Shown: in pieces, positions 1-6,397 of the stretch
Position numbering within the stretch: the first letter of the stretch is position 1
How the letters are laid out: the number at the start of each line of letters is the position of its first letter
From: an uncultured Coriobacteriaceae bacterium
GTDB lineage: Bacteria > Actinomycetota > Coriobacteriia > Coriobacteriales > Atopobiaceae
Assembly (NCBI GenBank): GCA_900551595.1
Contig: URWR01000089.1
Span: 1 to 6,828 of the forward strand
Direction of reading: 5' to 3'
Length of the DNA: 6,828 nucleotides
Translations under genes and position numbers: made by a program
The notes under the pieces: generated by a model
The model's database searches: none
What the model was told of the DNA's origin: nothing
The model's input: only the letters and a program-made list of their open reading frames with translations

Positions 1-2
1 GT

Positions 3-632
3 ACAATTGTCGACGCAGCACCCGATCGCTTTATCGGTTTTGCAAGTGTCGATCCAGCGGATCCTGCAGCGCCTGAAAAGCTTGAGCGTGCGTTTACAGA
101 TCTTGGCATGAAAGCCCTTGCTCTGTATCCGCCGCGCCAGCGTTTCTATCCTATGGATGATGCTGTGCAACCGCTTTATGACATTTGCGAGCGCTACAAC
201 CGTCCGGTGTATTTCAGCGCTGGTATGTCATGGGAACCGCATACGCTTGCAAAATACGGGCGTCCGGTTGAGTTTGAAGAGCTTGCAGAGACAAGACCGA
301 ATCTTCGCTTCTGCATTGGCCGCTTTGGCTGGCCTTGGGTAGAAGAAGCCGCCATGGTAATGGTTAAGCATTCCAATGTGTATGCCGATACAGGTCTTCT
401 GTACTTCGATTGCGCGCAGGAGTTCTTTACCCGTTTGTTCACTCAAGAAATTCCTATGACATGGATCGATCGCAGCCTTCGTCATCAGGTTATGTTTGGT
501 AGTGGACAGCCGCGTTTCGAGCAGATTCGTATGGCACACGCTCTGGATAATCTTGGCCTTCGTGAGAGCACCGTCGAGCTCATCAAGGGGCAGAACGCAA
601 TTGACTTCCTCGGCGGACTTGAGGAGGGCTAG
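3..632 (+). CDS. Amidohydrolase-2 family protein, 3' part, probable loss of metal site
   Basis: The 5' end lies outside the window; the frame is open from base 3, giving 209 visible codons. The first Met (108-110) is internal, since homologous residues precede it (RFIGFASVDP, then EKLERAF-TDLGMKALALYPP). This matches the TIM-barrel amidohydrolase-2 family (ACMSD, gamma-resorcylate decarboxylase and lactonase relatives): a strand plus P-P, then MDD..QPLYDICERYNRPV, then NVYADTG, then FGSGQPRF and a closing NAIDFLG. Family positions that normally bind metal or do catalysis are changed. The His of the usual 'PV.iH.G' is Ser (FSAG, codon 216-218). The His of 'laH.G' is Arg (IGRFG, codon 321-323). 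The Asp of 'FGSD.P' is Gly (FGSGQP, codon 504-506). The N-terminal HxH cannot be seen. The frame is otherwise intact, which argues for a conserved non-metal or non-catalytic member rather than decay. It is followed 3 nt later by the YjbQ gene, whose ribosome site (GAGGAGG, 621-627) lies inside this gene's end. Family is confident; function is unknown. Confidence 0.85.
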   Translation, partial: TIVDAAPDRFIGFASVDPADPAAPEKLERAFTDLGMKALALYPPRQRFYPMDDAVQPLYDICERYNRPVYFSAGMSWEPHTLAKYGRPVEFEELAETRPNLRFCIGRFGWPWVEEAAMVMVKHSNVYADTGLLYFDCAQEFFTRLFTQEIPMTWIDRSLRHQVMFGSGQPRFEQIRMAHALDNLGLRESTVELIKGQNAIDFLGGLEEG

Positions 633-635
633 ACC

Positions 636-1064
636 ATGGTCTATACAACAACGTTCACGCTTCTGACGAGCGAGTATAACCAGTACATTCTCATTACCGA
701 TAAGCTTGAGCAGATCGTAGCTGAGAGCGGTATTAAGGACGGTATGGTAACTGCTATCTCTAAGCACACGACTGCCGGCATTACAACCAATGAGGCGCTC
801 GAATGTCTCGAGAGTGACATCAGTGTCTTCCTTGGTCGCCTTGTTCCAGAGGATTGGCCGTATGCGCATGCTCGCATGCTTAAGGATTACGGCTCAACAG
901 CTGGCAACCCAACAGGACATCTCAAGGCACTTCTTACGGGAAATCACACGCATTTTCCAGTACATGATGGAAAAGTTGTCCGTGGTGGTGCACAAGAAGT
1001 CTACTTCTGTGAGTTTGACGGCCCCTCCGAGAGAACAATCCTTGTTCAGGTAATGGGGGAGTAG
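636..1064 (+). CDS. YjbQ/UPF0047 family protein
   Basis: This 142-residue protein has the usual length for the YjbQ family, small single-domain proteins that form a compact oligomer. E. coli YjbQ has weak thiamine-phosphate synthase activity, but the physiological role of the family is unsettled. Visible family elements are KHTTAGITTNEA (residues 43-54, with H44, N52 and E53), H78, GHLKALLTG (94-102, with H95), PVHDGKV (108-114) and the C-terminal GGAQEVYFCEFDGPSER (117-133). The usual C-terminal signature reads 'LGTWQ.iyfcE.DGPR.R'; here GTWQ is replaced by GGAQ, so the conserved Trp is lost while Q120 and E126 are kept. The ATG is chosen because GAGGAGG (621-627) precedes it at good spacing and it begins 3 nt after the amidohydrolase stop. 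The two genes are therefore very probably co-transcribed and translationally coupled, which hints at a shared substrate or complex. A stable hairpin follows the stop codon. Confidence 0.88.
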   Translation: MVYTTTFTLLTSEYNQYILITDKLEQIVAESGIKDGMVTAISKHTTAGITTNEALECLESDISVFLGRLVPEDWPYAHARMLKDYGSTAGNPTGHLKALLTGNHTHFPVHDGKVVRGGAQEVYFCEFDGPSERTILVQVMGE

Positions 1065-1076
1065 TAACTGGAATTG

Positions 1077-1106
1077 TATGGTCTCCTCAGTTTTGAGGAG
1101 ACCATA
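1077..1106 (+). terminator. Perfect 13-bp hairpin after the YjbQ gene
   Basis: Bases 1077-1089 (TATGGTCTCCTCA) are the exact reverse complement of 1094-1106 (TGAGGAGACCATA), separated by a 4-nt loop GTTT. The hairpin begins 12 nt after the YjbQ stop codon. The stem is strong enough to stop polymerase or protect the 3' end, but no run of T follows (next bases are TTGGTCTACC). It may be a partial terminator, an mRNA-stability element or a processing site. Its position at the boundary between the amidohydrolase/YjbQ pair and the regulators suggests differential expression of the two halves. Confidence 0.55.
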
Positions 1107-1134
1107 TTGGTCTACCGAGTTTCGATAATTTAAT
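1107..1134 (+). promoter_or_regulatory. Weak promoter with possible GntR operator before the first regulator gene
   Basis: TTGGTC (1107-1112) and TTTAAT (1129-1134) are 16 bp apart and could form -35 and -10 boxes; the -10 matches 5 of 6 consensus bases and the -35 is poor. The -35 region overlaps TTGGTCTACCGA (1107-1118), a near-palindrome centred on GGT-CT-ACC that resembles the GT...AC half-sites used by GntR-family repressors. Autoregulation by a downstream GntR protein would fit. The 7-mer ATTGGTC occurs twice in this gap (1106-1112 and 1185-1191). All of this is pattern reading with limited support. Confidence 0.3.
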
Positions 1135-1225
1135 GCCACTCAAATAATTGCCCGCATAAACGAGGCCAAAATTGAGAAGACTAAATTGGTCGAGCGGTTT
1201 ATCAGCAATTATTACAGAGGCAGAG

Positions 1226-1960
1226 ATGAAGAGAAGACATCCCATGAGTTCACGCGACCATGCCACAGAACTTGTCGAGAGCTATATTCTCGACATGGGT
1301 CTCAGACCAGGGGACCGCCTACCCTCGGAACGCGACATGTGTCGCATGTGGGACCTCAATAGAACTACACTCCGAAACGCTATTCAGCGTCTCGTTTCAG
1401 ATGGTGTTTTGTACTGTCGTATGGGCTCGGGAACCTACGTGGCTCAGCCGAAGCTTGTACGCAATCTACAAGACGTGAAGGGTTTTAGTGAGGCTGTACG
1501 AGAGACGGGTCGTACGCCGGGAGCGCGATTGGTGTACTGCCGGCAATGTGAGGCAGACAAAGCAATAACAAAGCGGTTGCATGTGTCGCTTGGCTCGCCC
1601 GTTGTTGAACTTTGTCGTGTTCGTACTATCGACGGTGTGCCTGTAGCAATGGAAACAACCTGTCTGAACGAACATCTTTTCCCAGATATTGAACGCTACG
1701 ATTTTTCGCGTGTATCGCTTTTTGACGTTATTCGCGATGAATACCATATACAGGTCTGTAGCGGACAAGAGCGCATTAGCATTACAACGCTCGATGAGCG
1801 TGAAGCACATCTTCTGGATTATCCAGAAGGAACGCCGGTATTTTTCCAGTCGGGCATTATCTATGATGAGAAAAATGAGCCGGTTGAATATTTCAAGAAT
1901 ATTGTGCTTTCAGACCACATTCGCTTTGCGAGCGAGTTGAGAAGCGAGGTGGAAGAATAG
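1226..1960 (+). CDS. GntR-family transcriptional regulator, HutC/UTRA type (first of tandem pair)
   Basis: This 244-residue, two-domain regulator has a winged helix-turn-helix at about residues 11-75 (LRPGDRLPSERDMCRMWDLN, then RTTLRNAIQRLVSDGVL and the wing GSGTYVA). A UTRA effector-binding domain at about 85-235 includes LCRVRTIDGVPVAMETT and the ending EPVEYFKNIV. Such proteins usually repress a local sugar, amino-sugar or amino-acid catabolic operon and release DNA on binding a pathway metabolite, often a phosphorylated sugar. The ATG at 1226 is preferred: AGAGG (1216-1220) sits 5 nt upstream and the wHTH begins soon after. A TTG at 1172 would add 18 residues without family similarity. 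ATG 1244 is another possibility. It has an unusually basic start (MKRRH) and slightly more Cys than the second regulator. It lies 2 nt before that second GntR gene, in the same likely operon as the kinase and esterase, so it probably controls them. The effector is unknown. Confidence 0.88.
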   Translation: MKRRHPMSSRDHATELVESYILDMGLRPGDRLPSERDMCRMWDLNRTTLRNAIQRLVSDGVLYCRMGSGTYVAQPKLVRNLQDVKGFSEAVRETGRTPGARLVYCRQCEADKAITKRLHVSLGSPVVELCRVRTIDGVPVAMETTCLNEHLFPDIERYDFSRVSLFDVIRDEYHIQVCSGQERISITTLDEREAHLLDYPEGTPVFFQSGIIYDEKNEPVEYFKNIVLSDHIRFASELRSEVEE

Positions 1961-1962
1961 CC

Positions 1963-2691
1963 ATGGTTGAGATTGACTACCGGTCCCCTATATATCTTCA
2001 ATTGCGTGAAGTGGTGCGTACAAAAATTGAGGATGGAGATTATCCGCCGGGAACCGCTATTCCGTCGGAAAATGAACTTGCAAAGACATACGGTGTTAAT
2101 CGTCTGACTGTTCGAAATGCTATTGATGCGCTGGTAGAAGAAGGTCTCCTGCGGCGTGTTCAAGGCAAGGGCGCCTTTGTTGTGGGCGATCTTATCGAGC
2201 GTGATCTCGATAGTCTGCAAGGTTTTCGTCAGACTATTCGCGAACGTCACGTAGAGCCTGCAACACGCGTGCTCTCGAAAAGCGTTCGTCAGGCGGGTGC
2301 AAAATATGCCAAGATTTTTAATATCTCACCTGATGAACAAATCTTTTATTTCAAGCGTCTTAACACTGCAGATGGTGAGCCTATTGCCATTGAGCACACC
2401 TATATACCATGTCGCAAAGTTCCCAAATTAAATGGTATCGATCTTGGTGTCTTTAGCCTTTATGAGGTGTATGGGTTTTATGGCGTAAGCCCTGTACGTG
2501 CATGGCAAACGCTCGATCTCGTTCGTTTGGAAGCGCGTGATGCACGCATGTTAGGCATTGAGCCCGGACATACTGTCATGCTCTTTACCTGCACAAGCTA
2601 TGATGCCGCAGACGAGGTGGTGGAGTTTACACGCTCTTATACCCGCGGCGATAAATGCAGTTTTACTGTTCGCAATGGCGAATGGAATTAG
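1963..2691 (+). CDS. GntR-family transcriptional regulator, HutC/UTRA type (second of tandem pair)
   Basis: This 242-residue regulator has the classical HutC layout. An N-terminal leader SPIYLQLREVVRTKI (8-22) is followed by the wHTH (PPGTAIPSENELAKTYGVNR, then LTVRNAIDALVEEGLLRRVQ, and the wing GKGAFVV, to residue 74). A UTRA domain occupies about 85-238, with FYFKRLNTADGEPIAIEHTY (128-147), SLYEVYGFYG and the closing VVEFTRSYTRGDKCSF. The ATG is 2 nt after the first regulator's stop; GAGGTGG (1946-1952) inside that gene is the likely ribosome site. The two proteins share domain order but differ widely in sequence, especially in the effector domain, so they are paralogues with probably different ligands or operators rather than a recent duplication. 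They could bind as a heterodimer or sense two intermediates of one pathway. The gene lies 58 nt before the FGGY kinase, its most likely target along with the downstream esterase. Confidence 0.9.
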   Translation: MVEIDYRSPIYLQLREVVRTKIEDGDYPPGTAIPSENELAKTYGVNRLTVRNAIDALVEEGLLRRVQGKGAFVVGDLIERDLDSLQGFRQTIRERHVEPATRVLSKSVRQAGAKYAKIFNISPDEQIFYFKRLNTADGEPIAIEHTYIPCRKVPKLNGIDLGVFSLYEVYGFYGVSPVRAWQTLDLVRLEARDARMLGIEPGHTVMLFTCTSYDAADEVVEFTRSYTRGDKCSFTVRNGEWN

Positions 2692-2715
2692 ATGATGTAA
2701 GCACGGGCGCGAAAC

Positions 2716-2730
2716 GGCGAAGGATTCGCC
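2716..2730 (+). other. Small GC-rich hairpin just upstream of the kinase ribosome site
   Basis: GGCGAA (2716-2721) and TTCGCC (2725-2730) pair perfectly around a 3-nt loop GGA. The hairpin sits 7 nt before the kinase Shine-Dalgarno sequence (AAGGGAG, 2738-2744). It could modestly affect kinase translation or mRNA processing between the regulator and structural genes. It is short, has no T-run and may have arisen by chance. Confidence 0.25.
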
Positions 2731-2749
2731 ATAACAGAAGGGAGCGCAT

Positions 2750-4270
2750 ATGAGCGCAGCGTACTTCATGGGTATTGATACCGGCACGTCTGAAACAAAA
2801 GGCGTTCTTATCGATGTTGACGCCAATATTGTTGCTTCCAGTTCTGCAGCTCACGATATAAAGCAAGTGGGTCCAAATGCTTACGATCATGATGCTGAAA
2901 AAGATTGGTGGGGAGATTTTTGTAAGGTTTCCCGCGATCTTATTGAGAAGTCCGGTGTAGATCCAACTGACATTAAGTGCGTTACCACAAGTGCTCTTGG
3001 TTTGTGTTGTGTTGCTGTTGATGAGAATTGCGTCCCAACCCGTCCGGCTATTTCTTATGGCATTGACGGCCGTGCAGAGAAGCAAATGCGCGATCTGGAG
3101 CAGGAGTGGGGCCAGGAGTTTATTGACCGCGTGTTTGGGCGGCCTTTATGCTCCTCCGACGTACCGCCAAAAATCCGCTGGATTCAGGAAAATGATCCTG
3201 ACGCTTATGAGCGTACCGCCAAATTTATCAATAGCTCGACCTACATTACTGCCAAGCTGACAGGCGAGTATTACATCGATACTTTCTTGGGTATGGCAGG
3301 CGGTTTCAAACCGCTTTATGGCGAAGATGGTCATCCAACTGAGGAAACTTGCAAGGGCATTTGCCGTCCCGATCAGCTGGCAACTATTGCAGAAGAAACC
3401 GATATTATCGGTCATGTAACTGCTGAGGCCGCTGCAGCAACCGGTCTTGCCGAGGGCACGCCTGTAACTCCTGGTGGAGACGATTCGGCCTGTGAAGCAA
3501 TTTCATGTGGTATTGGTAAGCAGGGCGACTTGATCGTGCAGTTTGGCTCGACGATTTACATGTTCCTTCTTACCGATCATCTTGTTATGGATCCGCGTGT
3601 CTGGCATGAGGAGTTCATCATTCCGGGAACGTGCGACGTGTCAGGCGCAACAAATACAGCAGGATCGATGACAAAATGGCTGCGCGACACCATGTTCCAG
3701 GATCTCAAGGCAGCTGAGGAAGCCGGCGGTGAAAATGCGTATACCGTCATGGCGCAGTTGGCAGAGCAGGTGCCAGTAGGCTCGCACGGTTTGATTTGCC
3801 TGCCCTACTTTGCAGGCGAGCGTACGCCTATCGATGACCCCAATGCCCGCGGTGCATTCTTCGGTTTGACAATTGGGCACACCCGCGAAGATATGCTCCG
3901 TGCTGGTCTTGAAGGCGTTGCATATTCCATCAATCAGCACTTCCGTATCTTTGAGGAAGATGGTGTACCCATTCATCGTGTACTCGTTGCCGGCGGTGGC
4001 ACGAAGAATCATGCATGGATGCAGATTGTTGCTGACGTGTGCGGCAAGACGCTGTTGGTACCTGAGGTAACAATTGGTGCTTCTTATGGCGACGCTATGA
4101 TGGCAGCTGTGGCAGCAGGGTACTGGAAGGACTTCGATGAACTTGCAAGTAAGGTAAAGATTGCAAGTACCTATGAGCCCAATCCGGAGAATCACGAAGC
4201 CTATAAGAAGTATCAGAAACTCTTTGATGAGCTCTATCCTGCAACGCGCGATATCGTTCATCAGCTCTAG
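2750..4270 (+). CDS. FGGY-family carbohydrate kinase (xylulokinase-like)
   Basis: This 506-residue protein matches the usual 480-520 of cytoplasmic FGGY kinases, which transfer phosphate from ATP to a sugar or polyol. The N-terminal ATPase lobe begins with MGIDTGTSETKGVLID (7-22). PPKIRWIQEND (139-149) is the XylB/GlpK-type signature-1 region. PGGDDSACEA (241-250) carries the expected catalytic base D244. The linker FGSTIYM (265-271) and FAGERTPIDDPNARGAFFGL (354-373) fit the xylulokinase branch, the latter leading into signature 2. The C-terminal ATP-binding lobe shows VAGGGTKN (413-420) and GASYGDAMMAAVAAG (443-457). Homologues act on xylulose, ribulose, glycerol, erythritol or AI-2; the substrate cannot be read from sequence, and the xylulokinase resemblance is to the scaffold. 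The ATG has AAGGGAG 5 nt upstream. It is the only recognisable phosphorylating enzyme in the operon, so it probably commits the cluster's substrate to central metabolism. The adjacent GntR regulators are its likely controllers. Confidence 0.9.
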   Translation: MSAAYFMGIDTGTSETKGVLIDVDANIVASSSAAHDIKQVGPNAYDHDAEKDWWGDFCKVSRDLIEKSGVDPTDIKCVTTSALGLCCVAVDENCVPTRPAISYGIDGRAEKQMRDLEQEWGQEFIDRVFGRPLCSSDVPPKIRWIQENDPDAYERTAKFINSSTYITAKLTGEYYIDTFLGMAGGFKPLYGEDGHPTEETCKGICRPDQLATIAEETDIIGHVTAEAAAATGLAEGTPVTPGGDDSACEAISCGIGKQGDLIVQFGSTIYMFLLTDHLVMDPRVWHEEFIIPGTCDVSGATNTAGSMTKWLRDTMFQDLKAAEEAGGENAYTVMAQLAEQVPVGSHGLICLPYFAGERTPIDDPNARGAFFGLTIGHTREDMLRAGLEGVAYSINQHFRIFEEDGVPIHRVLVAGGGTKNHAWMQIVADVCGKTLLVPEVTIGASYGDAMMAAVAAGYWKDFDELASKVKIASTYEPNPENHEAYKKYQKLFDELYPATRDIVHQL

Positions 4271-4297
4271 GATTTTTCGCCAGATTGAGGAGTCCCT

Positions 4298-5098
4298 ATG
4301 GGTATGTTTAGCGGTGATTTTTTCTCACCAAGTCTCAGGATGACCACACAGGTAAAGATTATTACGCCTGAGCCTTCGTGCGATGTTACGCCGTTTCAGG
4401 ATGAAGAAGTAAACGTCATGTATCTTTTGCATGGACTGGCAGCCAATGCTGGTGAATGGCCGCGGTTCTCAAAGATTGAGTATTACGCTAAGAAATACAA
4501 TCTCTTTGTTGTCATGCCCGAGACGCAACGCTTCTTCTATACAAACACTTCGTTTGGTGCGCACTATTTCGATTATCTTGTCGATGACTTACCAACACTT
4601 GTTAAGCGTTGGTTTAATGTACCAAACGACCGCGAACATACCTTTATAGCGGGAGAAAGCATGGGAGGCTATGGGGCGATAAAAGCTGCGCTATCTCGTC
4701 CTGAGCTCTATGCTGGTGCCGCTGCCTTCTCTGCAGTGGCTGATGTACGTATGTTCCGCGAGATGGTGGAGACGGGCGAATTTCCCGATATGGCTCCTTC
4801 CGAAATGGATGCAATTTTTGGAAAGGGCTGTGATGTGGGGAATGAGAACGACTTGTTTGCGCTTTCTACAAAGATTGCCTCTTGTTCTGAGAAGCCACAA
4901 TTAGCTCTGTTCTGCGGGTCCGATGATATGCTGCTTCCAATGAATAAGCATTTCTCCGACCATCTTTCAGAGCTTGGCTATGATCACATCTTCTGTGAAG
5001 CTCCAGGAGATCATGAGTGGCCCTATTGGGATAAGGCAGTTCAGCGCGGATTCCAAGCATTGCTTGGATACGATCTCGAGACAACACCGCTCTTTTAG
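4298..5098 (+). CDS. Alpha/beta-hydrolase serine esterase, EstA/FrmB (esterase D) type
   Basis: This 266-residue protein has the size and layout of tributyrin esterase EstA and S-formylglycine hydrolase relatives FrmB/EstD. Motifs in order are VMYLLHGLAANAGEWPRFS (40-58, with the HG oxyanion-hole turn), FVVMPETQRFFYTNT (70-84), the nucleophile elbow GESMGGYGA (119-127, Ser121), LALFCGSDDMLLPMN (202-216, catalytic acid D210 or D209) and GDHEWPYWD (237-245, His239). The triad is therefore complete. There is no signal peptide, so it is cytoplasmic. The ATG at 4298 follows GAGGAG (4287-4292) by 5 nt; ATG 4304 is a weaker alternative. It lies 27 nt after the kinase and is the last gene before a strong terminator, so the two are surely co-transcribed. 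In this setting a role removing acetyl, feruloyl or other acyl groups from a sugar or polyol substrate is more likely than formaldehyde detoxification, as no FrmA-like dehydrogenase is nearby. The real substrate is unknown. Confidence 0.88.
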   Translation: MGMFSGDFFSPSLRMTTQVKIITPEPSCDVTPFQDEEVNVMYLLHGLAANAGEWPRFSKIEYYAKKYNLFVVMPETQRFFYTNTSFGAHYFDYLVDDLPTLVKRWFNVPNDREHTFIAGESMGGYGAIKAALSRPELYAGAAAFSAVADVRMFREMVETGEFPDMAPSEMDAIFGKGCDVGNENDLFALSTKIASCSEKPQLALFCGSDDMLLPMNKHFSDHLSELGYDHIFCEAPGDHEWPYWDKAVQRGFQALLGYDLETTPLF

Positions 5099-5126
5099 CC
5101 AGCTTCATTTTTGAGGTGTTTACAAG

Positions 5127-5159
5127 ACGGGTGCCCGTTCTGTACGGGTACCCGTTTTT
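5127..5159 (+). terminator. Strong rho-independent terminator after the esterase gene
   Basis: ACGGGTGCCCGT (5127-5138) pairs with ACGGGTACCCGT (5144-5155) over 12 bp with one G-U pair and a 5-nt loop TCTGT, followed by a T-run ending at 5159 (TTTTT then ATTG). It begins 28 nt past the esterase stop codon and separates the regulator-kinase-esterase unit from the cysteine synthase-like gene. Confidence 0.92.
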
Positions 5160-5300
5160 ATTGAGTGCTTTCTGATTAAGACCGATGACTCTTGTATAAC
5201 CGTTCTGTTACAGATTTCGAAGCGATAAAAATGACCGTGCTTATACGATGTGCCTTGTGATAGGCTCTTCTAAAATCCTACTAACTTGGAGGGAGTTTAT

Positions 5301-6254
5301 ATGTATTACGAGAATATCCTGGAGGCTGTTGGGGGAACGCCGCTTGTGCGTCTCAATCGCATACCAGGACCAGAGTGTGCTCGTATTCTCGTAAAAGATG
5401 AAGCTCTCAATGTGGGTGGCTCGGTAAAGACACGTATTTCTTTAGCGATGATTCGCGAAGCGGAGAAGCGAGGAGATTTACGGCCTGGAGGCATTATTGT
5501 AGAGCCGACGTCAGGCAATCAGGGAATTGGCCTTGCACTTGTTGGTGCAGTGTTGGGCTATGAAGTTCGTATTATCATGCCTGATTCAGTGAGCGAGGAA
5601 CGGCGTAAGCTCTGCGAAATCTACGGTGCACATGTTATTCTCAAACATGATGCCGGCGATATTGGAGCATGCATTGATGAGTGCCTGCGCTGCGCACTTG
5701 AAATGCGTGACACCGACCCTGAGCATGTATTCGTACCGCAGCAATTTATCAATCCAGATAACCCACTCGTTCATGAGCGTGAAACTGGACGAGAAATTCT
5801 GGAAGATGCCAACTGTGTAATTGATGGCTTTGTAAGTGGTATTGGAACAGGCGGTACGCTTTCCGGTGTTGGACATGCTTTGCGTAAGGCAAACCCGGAT
5901 ATCACGATCTGGGCAGTAGAGCCAGAAAATGCTGCGATTCTTTCTGGCGGGGAAATAGGAACTCACCTGCAAATGGGTATTGGTGACGGTGTTATTCCTG
6001 AGAACCTCGATCAGGATGTCTATAACAAGGTAATTACCGTTACTGATGAAGAGGCTTTAACAATGTCGCGTCGACTGGCTTCGGAAGAGGGCCTTGTATG
6101 TGGCATTTCGAGCGGAACAAACGTCTGCGCTGCTGTAAGGCTTGCTCGTGAGTTAGGCCCAGGTAAGACAGTTGTGACCTTATTACCGGATACCGGAGAA
6201 AGATACTTCTCAACACCTTTGTTCTGTGGTCCGCTGCGCGATTTGAGGCTTTAA
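5301..6254 (+). CDS. Cysteine synthase family PLP-dependent enzyme (O-acetylserine sulfhydrylase-like)
   Basis: This 317-residue, fold-type II PLP enzyme has the length typical of CysK, which makes cysteine from O-acetylserine and sulfide in the cytoplasm. Visible elements are GGTPLVRLNRI (11-21), LNVGGSVKTRIS (36-47, with Schiff-base K43), the substrate loop PTSGNQG (69-75), PQQFINPDNP (146-155), the PLP-phosphate loop SGIGTGGTLSGV (179-190), EPENAAILSGG (208-218) and GISSGTN (268-274, with the pyridine-N serine), then RYFSTPLF. Two positions differ from standard CysK: SVKDR is SVKTR and the SGNTG loop is SGNQG. The Gln replaces a Thr that holds the substrate carboxylate, so a specificity other than O-acetylserine is possible; cystathionine beta-synthase-like or other beta-replacement chemistry cannot be excluded. 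ATG 5301 is chosen because GGAGGGAG (5288-5295) precedes it by 5 nt; a TTG at 5286 would overlap that site. Terminators on both sides make the gene monocistronic. I saw no convincing promoter, riboswitch or T-box in 5160-5300. Confidence 0.88.
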   Translation: MYYENILEAVGGTPLVRLNRIPGPECARILVKDEALNVGGSVKTRISLAMIREAEKRGDLRPGGIIVEPTSGNQGIGLALVGAVLGYEVRIIMPDSVSEERRKLCEIYGAHVILKHDAGDIGACIDECLRCALEMRDTDPEHVFVPQQFINPDNPLVHERETGREILEDANCVIDGFVSGIGTGGTLSGVGHALRKANPDITIWAVEPENAAILSGGEIGTHLQMGIGDGVIPENLDQDVYNKVITVTDEEALTMSRRLASEEGLVCGISSGTNVCAAVRLARELGPGKTVVTLLPDTGERYFSTPLFCGPLRDLRL

Positions 6255-6325
6255 CGTTTCTTGTTTTGAGCATCTCATGGGACACAATCTAAAATCGCTT
6301 GTAGGAAAGCATTTTTAATTTAATA

Positions 6326-6357
6326 AAACGAGGCTGGCCAATTGACCAGCCTTGTTT
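6326..6357 (+). terminator. Intrinsic terminator after the cysteine synthase-like gene
   Basis: AAACGAGGCTGG (6326-6337) pairs with CCAGCCTTGTTT (6346-6357) over 12 bp with one G-U pair; the loop is CCAATTGA. On the + strand the tail is only moderately T-rich (GTTTCCGTTT). Read in reverse the stem is followed by TTTTATTAAATT, so it could also stop transcription coming from the right. Confidence 0.8.
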
Positions 6358-6397
6358 CCGTTTGCCGAAAGTTATGTTTCCATTTGAGGCTTACTCC

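Noticed and set aside
228..869. 213-codon open frame on the minus strand opposite the amidohydrolase/YjbQ genes
   Set aside because: It lies wholly opposite two well-supported genes, shows no family motif, and is rich in Cys/Arg/Leu as expected of an antisense shadow.
1172..1225. TTG start extending the first GntR protein by 18 residues
   Set aside because: The extension has no family similarity and no good ribosome site, while ATG 1226 has AGAGG at 5 nt.
3641..4261. 206-codon minus-strand open frame opposite the FGGY kinase
   Set aside because: No recognisable domain or ribosome site; the + strand kinase motifs run continuously through the same bases.
5286..5300. TTG start extending the PLP enzyme by 5 residues
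   Set aside because: It would place the clear Shine-Dalgarno GGAGGGAG inside the coding region; ATG 5301 is correctly spaced from it.
5160..5300. Riboswitch or T-box leader controlling the cysteine synthase-like gene
   Set aside because: The stretch is too short for a T-box, and no conserved T-box, S-box or anti-terminator pairing was seen.
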